Made by a program: the position numbers and the translations under genes. This document shows, piece by piece, positions 9,240 to 19,339 of a stretch of 64,000 bases of DNA; position 1 is the first letter of the stretch, and each line of letters starts with the position of its first letter. Where the stretch lies: assembly GCA_964636225.1 (NCBI GenBank), contig CAZWQM010000003.1, positions 1 to 64,000 of the forward strand, given 5' to 3'. The stretch is from UBA1858 sp964636225 (GTDB lineage: Bacteria; Pseudomonadota; Gammaproteobacteria; UBA4575). Under the pieces are notes generated by a model. It was not told where the DNA came from, made no database searches, and worked only from the letters and a program-made list of their open reading frames with translations.

Positions 9240-10394
9240 CTAATCCGCTTGTCGACGTAGAAATGCCGGGATATCTAGCAAATCTTCATTATAAGAACCA
9301 TCTGCCACATGCTTTGCTTCTGCCTCATCTGCTCGTATCTTGGTCGGTCGATCCAACTCTACATACTCGCTATCTCTTTCAATCCGGGTCATGCTCGGCT
9401 CAACAAGAGTCACTTTCGCGGGAGCTGTGGCGGCATTTTGCACACCCAAACCTGTGGCAACCAGTGTGACACGCAGTCTTTCTTCCATGGATTCATCAAT
9501 CGCGGTACCCACTACTACCGTAGCATCTTCAGAAGCCAATGCTTCGATATGAGAACCCACTTCAGCAATCTCATTCATGCCAATGTTCGGACCTGCAGTA
9601 ATGTTGACCAATATACCGCGTGCGCCGGTGATATTCACATCCTCCAAAAGAGGGCTTGATATTGCGGCTTCGGCTGCTTCTCGTGCCCGCTCCGCACCGA
9701 TGCCGGTACCCGAACCCATCATAGCCATGCCCATTTCTGACATTACCGTACGTACATCTGCAAAATCCACATTAATTAGGCCCGGGCAAGTGATTAATTC
9801 GGCGATTCCTTGAACCGCACCCAGCAGTACATCATTGGCTGCACGAAACGCTTCCAGCAGACTTATATTCTGACCTAACACCGTTAATAACTTTTCATTT
9901 GGGATCGTAATCAATGAATCTACATGATTGGATAGCTCTTCAATGCCACGATTGGCAATCTGTGCGCGTTTGGTCCCTTCAAATGGAAACGGTTTGGTAA
10001 CCACTGCAACTGTCAGGATTCCCAGTTCTTTAGCCACTTCAGCGACAATCGGTGCCGCACCGGTTCCGGTACCACCACCCATACCTGCTGTAATAAACAA
10101 CATGTCAGCACCTGCAATCACATCGTGAATTCGATCCCGGTCTTCCAAAGCTGACTGGCGACCAATTTCAGGATTAGCGCCCGCACCCAGACCTTTGGTT
10201 ATTTCCGTTCCCAACTGTAATGTAGTCTTTGCATTTGTTCGCTGTAGCGCTTGTGAATCTGTATTGGCGCATATGAAATCGACGCCCTCAATTTTAGCAT
10301 TGACCATGTGCTGTACCGCGTTGCCACCACCGCCGCCAACACCAATGACTTTTATTACCGCATTTTGTCCGTATGCATCTATCAACTCAAACAT
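9240..10394 (-). CDS. ftsZ: Cell division GTPase FtsZ
   Basis: 384 aa. FtsZ is the tubulin-like GTPase that forms the cytokinetic ring. The tubulin signature GGGTGTG is at 106-112, the N-terminal GGGGGN loop at 20-25, and the T7-loop NVDFADVRTVM lies near 207-217. The C-terminal conserved peptide, ending LLDIPAFLRRQAD, is the binding site for FtsA, ZipA and ZapD (zapD is in this window). It lies 39 bp after ftsA and 155 bp before lpxC, in standard dcw order. Confidence 0.98.
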   Translation of the reverse strand: MFELIDAYGQNAVIKVIGVGGGGGNAVQHMVNAKIEGVDFICANTDSQALQRTNAKTTLQLGTEITKGLGAGANPEIGRQSALEDRDRIHDVIAGADMLFITAGMGGGTGTGAAPIVAEVAKELGILTVAVVTKPFPFEGTKRAQIANRGIEELSNHVDSLITIPNEKLLTVLGQNISLLEAFRAANDVLLGAVQGIAELITCPGLINVDFADVRTVMSEMGMAMMGSGTGIGAERAREAAEAAISSPLLEDVNITGARGILVNITAGPNIGMNEIAEVGSHIEALASEDATVVVGTAIDESMEERLRVTLVATGLGVQNAATAPAKVTLVEPSMTRIERDSEYVELDRPTKIRADEAEAKHVADGSYNEDLLDIPAFLRRQAD

Positions 10395-10433
10395 TTTGTT
10401 TCTCCTCTAGTCACGAGTTTTCACTCGATAAAA

Positions 10434-11675
10434 TTAAAAATTACCTTTAACCCAATTTTTTACTTTCCCAAATACTGCTGCCAGTCCCCCGCCGCTATAT
10501 TTCTTTTGTTCTGAAGATTGCTGACTAAGATGCCCAAACAGTAACAGTCCAACACCTGTGGCATGAATGGGATTACGTACAACATCAATTAGCCCTGTCA
10601 CATATTGTGGAACGCCCAAACGTACCGGCATATGAAAAACTTCTTCCGCCAGCTCCACCACGCCTTCCATTTTTGAGCTTCCACCGGTGAGAACTATGCC
10701 TGCCGCAATTAGGTTTTCATAACCACTGCGCCTCAACTCTGCCAGTATTAAAGACATTAATTCTTCATAGCGTGGCTCAACCACTTCGGCCAGCGTCTGT
10801 CTCGACAGTCTTCTTGGCGCACGCTCACCTACGCTGGGTACTTCAATCACATCATCAGGATTGGTTAGCTGGCGTAATGCGCAAGCGTATTTGATTTTTA
10901 TTTCTTCGGCATGTTGGGTCGGTGTGCGCATGGCAATCGCAATATCATTAGTAACCTGATCCCCGGCAATGGGAATCACCGCCGTATGTTTGATTGCGCC
11001 CTCAGTGAATACAGCAATGTCTGTGGTACCCCCACCAATATCAACCAAACAGATACCTAACTCTTTCTCGTCTTCTGTTAATACGGAATAACTCGAAGCC
11101 AGTTGTTCCAGAATGATATCGTCCGCCTGCAAACCGCAGCGCTCTATACACTTAACAATATTTTGTGCAGCGGACACCGCTCCGGTAACAAGATGCACTT
11201 TCGCTTCCATACGAACTCCTGACATTCCAATGGGTTCGCGTATTCCCTCTTGCTGATCGATAATAAATTCTTGTGGGAGCACATGAAGTACTTTTTGATC
11301 CGCAGGAATCGCCACAGCTCTTGCAGCATCGATAACGCGCTCAACATCTCCTTCTAACACTTCGCGATCTCTAATCGCAACAATACCATGTGAGTTCATA
11401 CTTCTGATATGACTACCTGCAATCCCCGCATAGACTGAATGTATCTGACAACCCGCCATCAATTCCGCTTCCTCAATGGCGCGCTGTATTGACTGCACAG
11501 TTGACTCGATATTAACTACCACTCCTTTCTTTAATCCTCGCGAGGGATGTGTACCGATACCAATAATTTCCAACTCATTGTCTTCAGTAATTTCAGCCAC
11601 AATCGCAACAATTTTTGAGGTGCCAATATCCAGCCCTACTATCATTCCGCTTTCAGATTTCTTATTCATATACAT
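10434..11675 (-). CDS. ftsA: Cell division protein FtsA
   Basis: 413-aa actin-fold ATPase that tethers FtsZ to the membrane and recruits the divisome. The N-terminus MIVGLDIGTSKIVAIVAE is the phosphate-1 loop. The phosphate-2 loop LVDIGGGTTDIAVF and the adenosine motif AGIVLTGGSS are present. The protein ends in an amphipathic helix (AAVFGKVKNWVKGNF), the known membrane-targeting element. The first ATG is used here, and a second ATG two codons on is equally possible. It lies 15 bp after ftsQ. Confidence 0.97.
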   Translation of the reverse strand: MYMNKKSESGMIVGLDIGTSKIVAIVAEITEDNELEIIGIGTHPSRGLKKGVVVNIESTVQSIQRAIEEAELMAGCQIHSVYAGIAGSHIRSMNSHGIVAIRDREVLEGDVERVIDAARAVAIPADQKVLHVLPQEFIIDQQEGIREPIGMSGVRMEAKVHLVTGAVSAAQNIVKCIERCGLQADDIILEQLASSYSVLTEDEKELGICLVDIGGGTTDIAVFTEGAIKHTAVIPIAGDQVTNDIAIAMRTPTQHAEEIKIKYACALRQLTNPDDVIEVPSVGERAPRRLSRQTLAEVVEPRYEELMSLILAELRRSGYENLIAAGIVLTGGSSKMEGVVELAEEVFHMPVRLGVPQYVTGLIDVVRNPIHATGVGLLLFGHLSQQSSEQKKYSGGGLAAVFGKVKNWVKGNF

Positions 11676-11690
11676 TAATAAATTATTAAA

Positions 11691-12449
11691 TTACCCATTC
11701 CAGCGAACTGCGAATCCATTGCTGTGTCGCAAATCTATACTGGCTATTGCTTCCCGTTCAGCCTTAGTGAACATTGCAAATGAATGCAGGCAACGCTCGA
11801 TTTGTTTGTCCGCTTGCTCTCTTCCTATATTGATAGAAATACCATCCGACAATGTAATTTCTTTATCGTAGCGCGCATCTTCTTTGAGTTTTAAAATACC
11901 TGCACCTACCTGGTTAAACTTTTCGTTGTACTTGTAATACAGATTTATCAGATGTTGCTCTCTTCCTGACACGCCTTGTAACAGCGGCAGTTTTCCAAAA
12001 TTTTTCGTGTCACCCACATAAAATATCTCAGCATATTTATTTATCAGATGGCTCTCTCCCCAGCGGAAATAAGGCTGCTGTTCAACAATCCCAATGACAA
12101 GTTTACTTGGCCATACTCGTTTGATATTGGCGCGGTATATCCATGGAATATCATTTAGCTGGTTTTCAAACGCGGCAAGATCCACAGTAAAAAATCCATC
12201 ATGCATGTAGTTTTGGGCTATATTGCGAACCTCTTCCTTACTTACCATATTCAGTGCCGTACGAACTTCAATAGTCTTAATGGAAACTTTATCAATTTGT
12301 TTTGTTGCCCATATTACAGCAATAACTATCAGTGCTAAGGCCAATAACTTGCCGACTTCACGATAGTCAATGCGTGCCTCTTCGACATTATGTTTAACAT
12401 GACGCCGGTTTCTTTTAATATTTCTCTTCACAGTCAATCGTCCGTTCAA
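11691..12449 (-). CDS. ftsQ: Cell division protein FtsQ
   Basis: 252-aa bitopic divisome protein linking FtsB/FtsL to the rest of the complex. A basic cytoplasmic N-terminus of about 30 residues precedes a single transmembrane helix near 31-49, then a periplasmic POTRA domain (about 52-120, starting VSIKTIEVRTALNMVS) and the FtsQ beta domain. The frame opens at TTG (12449), which overlaps the ddlB stop as TTGA. A GTG at 12431 is an alternative, and neither has a clear Shine-Dalgarno, so the exact start is uncertain. Confidence 0.93.
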   Translation of the reverse strand: MNGRLTVKRNIKRNRRHVKHNVEEARIDYREVGKLLALALIVIAVIWATKQIDKVSIKTIEVRTALNMVSKEEVRNIAQNYMHDGFFTVDLAAFENQLNDIPWIYRANIKRVWPSKLVIGIVEQQPYFRWGESHLINKYAEIFYVGDTKNFGKLPLLQGVSGREQHLINLYYKYNEKFNQVGAGILKLKEDARYDKEITLSDGISINIGREQADKQIERCLHSFAMFTKAEREAIASIDLRHSNGFAVRWNG

Positions 12450-13366
12450 AGAGTTGTGTCCAGAATTTTTATAACCAGTTGTTCAAAACTGATTCCCACA
12501 CTGGCCGCTGCCATAGGCACTAGACTATGATCTGTCATGCCGGGAACTGTATTTACCTCCAGAAACCAGCTGTTATTATCGCGATCAATCATCACATCCA
12601 CGCGCCCCCAGCCTTTTGCTGTGGTCACATCAAAAGCCTGAAGCGCCTGTGATTTTAACTTCTCTTCATCCGCACTACTTAAACCACAAGGCAGAATATA
12701 TTGCGTGTCATTGGCCTGATATTTTGCTTCAAAATCATAAAACTCGTGCGGCGTTTTAAGTTTAATCACTGGCAACGCCTTTCCATCGACAATGGCGACA
12801 GTGTATTCGTCACCGTCAATCCATTGTTCTGCCATTAACTGACCCTGATACTTAAAAGCATCCTGTAAAGCGGAAATGTATTGCTCCTCGCTAGAGACTT
12901 TATGAATACCAAGACTTGAGCCTTCGAGCGAGGGTTTGACAACAAAAGGAATACCCAGCACTGATTTAACTCGCTCGAAATCTACTGTCTCATCAATCCG
13001 CATAAACTCCGGTGAACTAATATCTGTTGCAGACCAAAGCTTTTTCGTCATTAACTTATTCATACAGATACTTGAAGCCAGAACATCGCTACCCGTATAA
13101 GGCAGACCTATTATTTCCAGCCCGCCCTGCATAGTGCCATCTTCACCTCCGCATCCATGCAGCGCTATAAATATGCGATCGAAGTTATTTTCCTTCAGTA
13201 CTGCAAATACATTCTGATCAACATCAATACCGTAAGCATCAACACCCATGCCTTTCAGCGCATTTAAAACCGCAGTTCCGCTTTTTAGTGAAATTTCACG
13301 CTCGCCCGATTGCCCACCCATCAGAACAGCAACTTTCCCGTATTTACTCACATCAACTTCTGTCAT
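12446..13366 (-). CDS. ddlB: D-alanine--D-alanine ligase
   Basis: 306-aa ATP-grasp enzyme joining two D-Ala for the peptidoglycan pentapeptide. The N-terminus carries VAVLMGGQSGEREISLKSG, followed by ALHGCGGEDGTMQG, the ATP-grasp core FVVKPSLEGSSLGIHK and the Mg-binding FLEVNTVPGMTDHS. The length is normal for Ddl type B. The start overlaps the murB stop as ATGA, so the two are probably translationally coupled. Confidence 0.97.
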   Translation of the reverse strand: MTEVDVSKYGKVAVLMGGQSGEREISLKSGTAVLNALKGMGVDAYGIDVDQNVFAVLKENNFDRIFIALHGCGGEDGTMQGGLEIIGLPYTGSDVLASSICMNKLMTKKLWSATDISSPEFMRIDETVDFERVKSVLGIPFVVKPSLEGSSLGIHKVSSEEQYISALQDAFKYQGQLMAEQWIDGDEYTVAIVDGKALPVIKLKTPHEFYDFEAKYQANDTQYILPCGLSSADEEKLKSQALQAFDVTTAKGWGRVDVMIDRDNNSWFLEVNTVPGMTDHSLVPMAAASVGISFEQLVIKILDTTL

Positions 13367-14265
13367 TTCGTTACCTGCTGTCCTAAAAATTTCACTTCAG
13401 GCTCCAGATCTACATTGCACTTTTGTTTGACTGTTTTTTGAACATACTGGATTAGCGACTCTATATCAGTGGCTGTTGCATTATTTTCGTTAATAATAAA
13501 GTTGGCATGTTTAGTAGAGACCTGTGCTCCACCGATCGCAAATCCTTTCAGGCCGCATTCTTCTATCAGTTTTGCAGCATGATTATTGTCAGGATTTTTA
13601 AATACTGAACCACAATTTTTCTTACCGATCGGTTGTGTATCTGCGCGCTGCGCAAGTAATTTCTTAATTGGCACTACCTTGGTTCCAAGTGCATCTTCAT
13701 CCAGCGCAAAACTGGCACCGACAAACCATTCATCCGCATTAGATTTCACATAGCGATACCCGTATTCGTAATCATCGCTACTTCGAGTTGTTACTCTACC
13801 CTGTCGATCAATTACATCGACAGTTGTCACTTTAGGCCAGGTCTCGCCTCCAAACGCACCTGCATTCATTGCGAGCGCCCCACCTACGGTGCCGGGGATA
13901 CCTGCCATAGACTCCACACCTACGAGATTTCTGGCAACAGTCGCTCGGGCTAACTTTGCACAGGCCACACCTGCTTCGGCATATACATTATTTCCGTCAA
14001 AGCGAATTTTATTCAGTCCAGGCTGAGTGATAATTAAGATACCCTGAATTCCCTGGTCACGAATGAGCACATTTGATCCCAGACCTAACCAGGTAAGTGA
14101 AATATTCGAATCGATATTCGCCAGAAAATCACTCAGATCATGCACATCGGCTGGCTGAAACACGCATTGCGCTTTTCCACCCACACCCCAAGTGTTATAG
14201 CGCGAAACCGCAACGTCGAATTGTAATTTTCCTCGTGTTTCGGGAGTATTGATCTTAGTCATCAC
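13363..14265 (-). CDS. murB: UDP-N-acetylenolpyruvoylglucosamine reductase
   Basis: 300 aa. MurB is an NADPH/FAD enzyme that reduces UDP-GlcNAc-enolpyruvate to UDP-MurNAc. The FAD-binding segment includes WLGLGSNVLIRD and AGIPGTVGGALAMNAGAFG. The catalytic serine region is KKNCGSVFKNPDN. This is the shorter type II/IIb-like MurB (about 300 aa), not the 340-aa E. coli type. It overlaps murC and ddlB by 4 bp each, typical of the dcw cluster. Confidence 0.96.
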   Translation of the reverse strand: MMTKINTPETRGKLQFDVAVSRYNTWGVGGKAQCVFQPADVHDLSDFLANIDSNISLTWLGLGSNVLIRDQGIQGILIITQPGLNKIRFDGNNVYAEAGVACAKLARATVARNLVGVESMAGIPGTVGGALAMNAGAFGGETWPKVTTVDVIDRQGRVTTRSSDDYEYGYRYVKSNADEWFVGASFALDEDALGTKVVPIKKLLAQRADTQPIGKKNCGSVFKNPDNNHAAKLIEECGLKGFAIGGAQVSTKHANFIINENNATATDIESLIQYVQKTVKQKCNVDLEPEVKFLGQQVTK

Positions 14266-15692
14266 GCCGCTTTCACCTCAGCCTGCACCTGCTCAAATAA
14301 CGTTGTTGCCAATTTACCAATACTGCCGGCGCCCAAGGTTATGACAATATCATCAGGAGCAATAATATTTGCTAAGGTATGACTTAGTTTTTGTTCATCT
14401 TCGAGCAACACCGCATCCAGTTTACCTCGCAAGCGCAACGCATGTGCCAGCGCACGGCTATCGGCATTATTAATAAATTTCTCACCGGCAGGGTATACAT
14501 TTAAAAGTAGTAATACATCCACATCGTTCAACACCGCCACAAACTCATCAAATAAATCCCGAGTACGGGTATAACGATGAGGTTGGAATACGGCAACCAC
14601 GCGTTTTTTTGGCCAGCCATTGCGAATGCCTTCCACAGTGGCGGCGATTTCTTTCGGATGATGAGCGTAATCATCAATAAATACAGCTTCACCACCTTCT
14701 AGGGAAACGGCCCCCAGATACTGCATTCTTCGACCAATCCCTGCAAAATTTTCCAATGCCAAGGCAATTTTTTGTGGATCAATTTCAAACTCAAGCCCGA
14801 CTGCAATGCTTGCCAAAGCATTCAGTACATTATGCTTACCTGGCAAATTCAAAGTGAACATCATGGGCGTTTTGATATTCTTTCCATTCACTATGAATTT
14901 AGTATGTCCGCCATGATATTCAAGATCACTGGCATAAATGTCTGCTTCTGAGCTAAAACCATAGGTGACATAGGGTCTGGCAACCTCGGGAATCAAACCA
15001 TGCACCACTTCATCATCTATACATAAAACCGCCAGACCATAAAATGGAATGTTATGCAGAAATTCGACAAATGCGTTACGCAGCTTTTCAAAATCATTCT
15101 CGTAACTGGACATATGATCTGCATCAATGTTTGTGACTACCGACACCACGGGCTGCAAATGTAAAAACGAGGCATCACTCTCATCGGCTTCTGCCACCAG
15201 ATACTCGCTTTGCCCCAATTGGGAATTGGTGCCAATACTGTTCACTCTCCCTCCAACGATAAACGTTGGATCCATGCCTGCCTCAGCCATCACCGTTGCC
15301 ACCAGGCTGGTGGTAGTTGTTTTACCATGCGTTCCGGCTATCGCAATTCCTTGTCGAAATCTCATCAACTCTGCGAGCATTTCTGCTCGCTGAATAATCG
15401 GTATTCGATGTTCCATGGCAGAAACAATTTCAACATTTTCCGCATCAATAGCGGATGACACGACTACAACATCCATATTTTCAACATTGCCAGCATCATG
15501 TTTCGGGTAAATAGTTGCACCTAAGTTTTCCAACCTGACAGTCGCTATATTAGGCTGACTATCGGAGCCAGACACCGCAAATCCAAGATTAAGCATGACT
15601 TCTGCAATACCGCTCATGCCTACGCCACCAATGCCGACAAAGAACACTTTACGAATTTTTCTCATAGGCAAAGCGGGTGTCACGTAACTCAT
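14262..15692 (-). CDS. murC: UDP-N-acetylmuramate--L-alanine ligase
   Basis: 476 aa using the ATG at 15692, which overlaps the murG TGA as ATGA and follows the Shine-Dalgarno-like GAGGGTGGGG. The frame is open 42 bp further upstream, but that start would bury deep in murG and is rejected. MurC adds L-Ala to UDP-MurNAc. The Rossmann-like N-terminus is FFVGIGGVGMSGIAEV, the ATP loop GTHGKTTT is at 120-127, and the later Mur ligase motif DDYAHHPKE is present. Confidence 0.96.
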   Translation of the reverse strand: MSYVTPALPMRKIRKVFFVGIGGVGMSGIAEVMLNLGFAVSGSDSQPNIATVRLENLGATIYPKHDAGNVENMDVVVVSSAIDAENVEIVSAMEHRIPIIQRAEMLAELMRFRQGIAIAGTHGKTTTTSLVATVMAEAGMDPTFIVGGRVNSIGTNSQLGQSEYLVAEADESDASFLHLQPVVSVVTNIDADHMSSYENDFEKLRNAFVEFLHNIPFYGLAVLCIDDEVVHGLIPEVARPYVTYGFSSEADIYASDLEYHGGHTKFIVNGKNIKTPMMFTLNLPGKHNVLNALASIAVGLEFEIDPQKIALALENFAGIGRRMQYLGAVSLEGGEAVFIDDYAHHPKEIAATVEGIRNGWPKKRVVAVFQPHRYTRTRDLFDEFVAVLNDVDVLLLLNVYPAGEKFINNADSRALAHALRLRGKLDAVLLEDEQKLSHTLANIIAPDDIVITLGAGSIGKLATTLFEQVQAEVKAA

Positions 15693-16780
15693 CGCCCCAC
15701 CCTCGCCAGACGACCTTCGCAGGCATTCATGCATTCATCCGCTACCCGTTTACTTGCATTTCCTGAATTCAGGCTTTTTGCTGCACAGGCCATCTTTAAC
15801 AGTGTTGATTCATTCAGCAGATTAAGTAGGAGTTCTGCCATTTTTTCCGATGACATTTCTGCTTCATGCATTAATTGCGCGGCACCTGCTTCTACATAGC
15901 GTTTAGCATTTTCAGTCTGATGATCATCCACTGCATAAGGATAGGGTACCAGCACAGAAGCCAGCCCTACCGCTGCCACTTCAGCCAGCGTAATCGCCCC
16001 ACTTCGACATACAATAAGATCAGCCCAGGAATATGCCTGGTCTACATTATCAATAAACTCTTCAACTTTAGCCTGCACCTGATACTGCTTATATTCATTT
16101 ACAACAGCCTCTTTTCGGTTTTTACCTGTTTGATGCCACACTTCGATCGCTAAAGTCGAACAAACAGTCTGCAGTGCTCCAGGCATATAATTATTAAGCG
16201 ATGCTGCGCCCTGACTTCCACCTATAATTAAAATTCGTTTCGTGCTATCACGACCTGACAATCTTTGTTGGGGAGCAGGAATATTCAATAAGTGGCTGCG
16301 AACCGGATTGCCACAATATTCCAGATTGCGCTTGTTAGATGTGACAGGGAACCCCGTAAACATAGTGCGACTAAGCGGCGCAAGAATTCTATTTGTCAGA
16401 CCGACAATCGCATTTTGCTCATGAATGATTAACGGCTTTCTCAATAATACGCCTATCAACGCACAGGGCCCGGCAACAAATCCCCCCATGCCCAACAATG
16501 CGCAGGGTTTGTATTTCAAAACGATCAGCAAACTCTCATACAAGGCTTGAAATAGAATCAGCGGCGCTCTCAAATATTGTAGCCAGCCTTTTCCTCTTAA
16601 TCCCTGTACACTCATGATCGCCAGTGAAAAGCCCGCCTCTGGAACTACGCGTGACTCAATTCCCTTCTGTGTACCCACCCAAATAACAGGCACACCACGA
16701 TCGCGCAACTCATTGGCTACTGCCAGCGCAGGGAACACATGCCCTCCTGTACCACCAGCTAAAATCATGACCGGCTGCAT
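15689..16780 (-). CDS. murG: Lipid II synthase MurG (GlcNAc transferase)
   Basis: 363 aa from the ATG at 16780, which sits one base after the ftsW TAA and behind AAGGCGGGTGG. A longer open frame to 16864 lacks such a signal. MurG transfers GlcNAc to lipid I on the inner face of the membrane. The glycine-rich loop AGGTGGHVFPAL is at 8-19 and the donor-site motif GGSQGAASLN near the middle. The C-terminal part carries the family's DDHQTENA. It is coupled to murC by a 4-bp overlap. Confidence 0.96.
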   Translation of the reverse strand: MQPVMILAGGTGGHVFPALAVANELRDRGVPVIWVGTQKGIESRVVPEAGFSLAIMSVQGLRGKGWLQYLRAPLILFQALYESLLIVLKYKPCALLGMGGFVAGPCALIGVLLRKPLIIHEQNAIVGLTNRILAPLSRTMFTGFPVTSNKRNLEYCGNPVRSHLLNIPAPQQRLSGRDSTKRILIIGGSQGAASLNNYMPGALQTVCSTLAIEVWHQTGKNRKEAVVNEYKQYQVQAKVEEFIDNVDQAYSWADLIVCRSGAITLAEVAAVGLASVLVPYPYAVDDHQTENAKRYVEAGAAQLMHEAEMSSEKMAELLLNLLNESTLLKMACAAKSLNSGNASKRVADECMNACEGRLARVGR

Positions 16781-16781
16781 C

Positions 16782-17978
16782 TTAGCCACCCGCCTTTCGT
16801 GTGCGGACAGTACGCGGTCTATGTACACGACGAGCACCCTGTTGATTGACTTCAGAATACACACGAATTAACAAGCCTATAGCCATACAACTTGCCAGCA
16901 AATTACTGCCACCCACACTAATGAATGGCATACTCAATCCTTTGGTTGGCAATAAGCCCATATTCACTCCTACATGAATCGTGGCCTGCAGGGTAAACAA
17001 GATTCCGCAACCGTAAGCGATGTGTTGCGCAAACGTCATATGTTGTTTTTGTGCACTGCTGGCAAGAGAAAAACATCGCCAGATAAAAACAAAATAAGCA
17101 CTAAGCAAAATCGCAACACCCACCAGACCCAGCTCTTCAGCAAGCACTGCAAAAACAAAATCATTGTGTGCTTCGGTCAGATAAAACAATTTCTGAATAC
17201 TCTCGCCCAAGCCTTCTCCAAAAATACCACCATTACCAATGGCAATCAGGGCCTGAGTCAACTGAAAGCCATCTCCCAAAGGATCTTCAAACGGCCGCCA
17301 GAACGTCGTGACCCGTGACCAGCGTTCTGCATTACTCTTGGCCAGCCCATACATGATTAAAACCGAAAATGCAGTTGACAGGATAAATGGTACAAGACGC
17401 ACTCCTCCCAGATACAGCATAGTGAATACAAGCGCCGTCAGAACCACTGTCGATCCAAAGTCTGGCTCCATCATCAGCAATACAGCAATAATTCCTACCA
17501 GTGCCATTGGATTGATAAACGCAGTAACTTTTTGCTGGACGTTTGACCCATGCCTGACAATATATCCTGCCAGGTAAATAATCATTGCTACTTTGGCAAA
17601 TTCTGATACCTGCAAGGCAATGGGACCAAGCGTAATCCAGCGACTGCTCGCATTAACACTGCGCCCCACTCCTGGCACAAGTACCATGACTAGCAGTAAA
17701 ATAGTTATCACCAATAAAGTCGGACCTAATTGCTCCCAGTAAGCCAGACGTATTCGTGCAATCGCAAAAATACTCAGCATTCCCAGCATCAGAAACATCA
17801 TATGTTTCTTTACCAAATAAAAAGCGTCTGCATGGTTCTTATAAGCAATCTCGACCGTTGAGGAAGTCATCATCGTGATGCCCACACCTAGCAACACAAG
17901 CAGCGCCAGCAACATGTACACGTCCATATAGTTTGCAATCAATTGCTGTGTATCGAGATTTTTATCAGTCGCCGCCAT
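16782..17978 (-). CDS. ftsW: Septal peptidoglycan polymerase FtsW
   Basis: 398 aa from the ATG at 17978, which has GGGGGAGAG upstream and overlaps the murD end by 14 bp. The open frame to 18131 is not supported by a ribosome site. It is a SEDS-family multi-pass glycosyltransferase working with FtsI. About ten hydrophobic segments are visible, and the C-terminal loop GLSMPFISVGGSNLLAS is the SEDS signature (usually LPFISYGGSS). The N-terminal cytoplasmic region is short and the C-terminus very basic. Confidence 0.95.
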   Translation of the reverse strand: MAATDKNLDTQQLIANYMDVYMLLALLVLLGVGITMMTSSTVEIAYKNHADAFYLVKKHMMFLMLGMLSIFAIARIRLAYWEQLGPTLLVITILLLVMVLVPGVGRSVNASSRWITLGPIALQVSEFAKVAMIIYLAGYIVRHGSNVQQKVTAFINPMALVGIIAVLLMMEPDFGSTVVLTALVFTMLYLGGVRLVPFILSTAFSVLIMYGLAKSNAERWSRVTTFWRPFEDPLGDGFQLTQALIAIGNGGIFGEGLGESIQKLFYLTEAHNDFVFAVLAEELGLVGVAILLSAYFVFIWRCFSLASSAQKQHMTFAQHIAYGCGILFTLQATIHVGVNMGLLPTKGLSMPFISVGGSNLLASCMAIGLLIRVYSEVNQQGARRVHRPRTVRTRKAGG

Positions 17979-19335
17979 GACTCTCCCCCGATACAAATTG
18001 TTTAACAGCCGATGTAAATACCTGACCTCTTTCGATGTAATTTGAAAACATATCAAAGCTTGCACAGGCCGGCGAAAATAATACTGCGTCCCCCGGCTCA
18101 GCCATTTGATGAGCAAATTCGACACACTCATTTAATGAGCTTTGCTCTACAATCTGAACCACATCTTTAAGTGCATCAATAAACACTTGTTTATCACGAC
18201 CAAAAACAATCACCAGCTTTACTCTTGTCTGCACGGCTTGCAAAAGCAGATCAATACTACCTCCTTTATGCACACCTCCCAAAATTAAAATAATAGGTCG
18301 ATTAATACTGGCGATAGCAGATACCGTTGCACCCACATTGGTGCCCTTACTATCGTTGATCCATTGCATACCATTTTGTTCAACAACCACCTCACAGCGA
18401 TGCGGCAACCCTTTAAAGGTTCGAATAGTCTCGCGAACCTTGTCCGGATCATGAATAAAGGATTCGGACAGCGCCCAGGCGGCCAACACATTTAATTCAC
18501 CAGTTAGACCCAATAAAGGAATATTCTTCGCATTAATTAATTTTTGTTGACCTTTAACCAGCCAGCGGGAATTTTCATCCTGCCTAATACCAAAACTGGG
18601 CTCTTCAGGTGTATCACTACCAAAACTGATCACATGATCAGAATCCTTCGAGAGCTCAATTCCATCCTGTGCTCGTGGGACTATTTTGAATTTGGCCTGT
18701 TTATATATTGATTTTTTAATGCGTGTATATTCTTCAATACTGCTATGCCGATCCAGATGATCGTCACTTACGTTTAACACGGCGGCTGCCTGAGGGCTCA
18801 GGGAAGAGCATGTTTCCAGTTGAAAACTGGAAAGTTCCAGTACATAGATATCAATCGACTCATCATCCAGTAAACTTAGCGCCGGTTCACCAATATTGGC
18901 GCACGCTCTTGCTCTTATTCCCTGGCTTTTTAATATCTCTGTGACAAGAGTGGTTACTGTACTTTTTCCATTTGACCCGGTAATGGCGATGTAAGGCTTT
19001 TCCACTTCACGCGCAAATAGTTCAATATCACCCAATAATTCCACATCATCACGTACAGATTGATTAATCTCTGGCGTATCAGGTGACACTCCCGGACTTA
19101 ATACAACCACGTCTGCATCACGGAGCCACTGTTTATCAATGCGGCCAAAACAAATTTGTGATTCGGAGAGAATAGCTTTTATTTTTGCAGCATTAGGTGG
19201 CAGGTCACGATCGTCCATGATTCGAAACTGTTTGTTTCTTGACAACAGATATTCAGCCACAGACAAACCTGACACACCCGCCCCAACGATCAAATACTTT
19301 GTCAGATCCATATCCACTGAGAATCCCAAACTCAC
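17965..19335 (-). CDS. murD: UDP-N-acetylmuramoyl-L-alanine--D-glutamate ligase
   Basis: 456 aa with a GTG start at 19335, four bases after the mraY stop and preceded by AGGT. An ATG at 19311 is a real alternative, because the family core YLIVGAGVSGLSVA begins just after it. MurD adds D-Glu. The ATP loop GSNGKST is at 120-126, the acceptor region LSSFQLE follows, and NDSKGTNVGAT lies in the central domain. The protein is of typical family length. Confidence 0.95.
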   Translation of the reverse strand: MSLGFSVDMDLTKYLIVGAGVSGLSVAEYLLSRNKQFRIMDDRDLPPNAAKIKAILSESQICFGRIDKQWLRDADVVVLSPGVSPDTPEINQSVRDDVELLGDIELFAREVEKPYIAITGSNGKSTVTTLVTEILKSQGIRARACANIGEPALSLLDDESIDIYVLELSSFQLETCSSLSPQAAAVLNVSDDHLDRHSSIEEYTRIKKSIYKQAKFKIVPRAQDGIELSKDSDHVISFGSDTPEEPSFGIRQDENSRWLVKGQQKLINAKNIPLLGLTGELNVLAAWALSESFIHDPDKVRETIRTFKGLPHRCEVVVEQNGMQWINDSKGTNVGATVSAIASINRPIILILGGVHKGGSIDLLLQAVQTRVKLVIVFGRDKQVFIDALKDVVQIVEQSSLNECVEFAHQMAEPGDAVLFSPACASFDMFSNYIERGQVFTSAVKQFVSGESHGGD

Positions 19336-19339
19336 TACG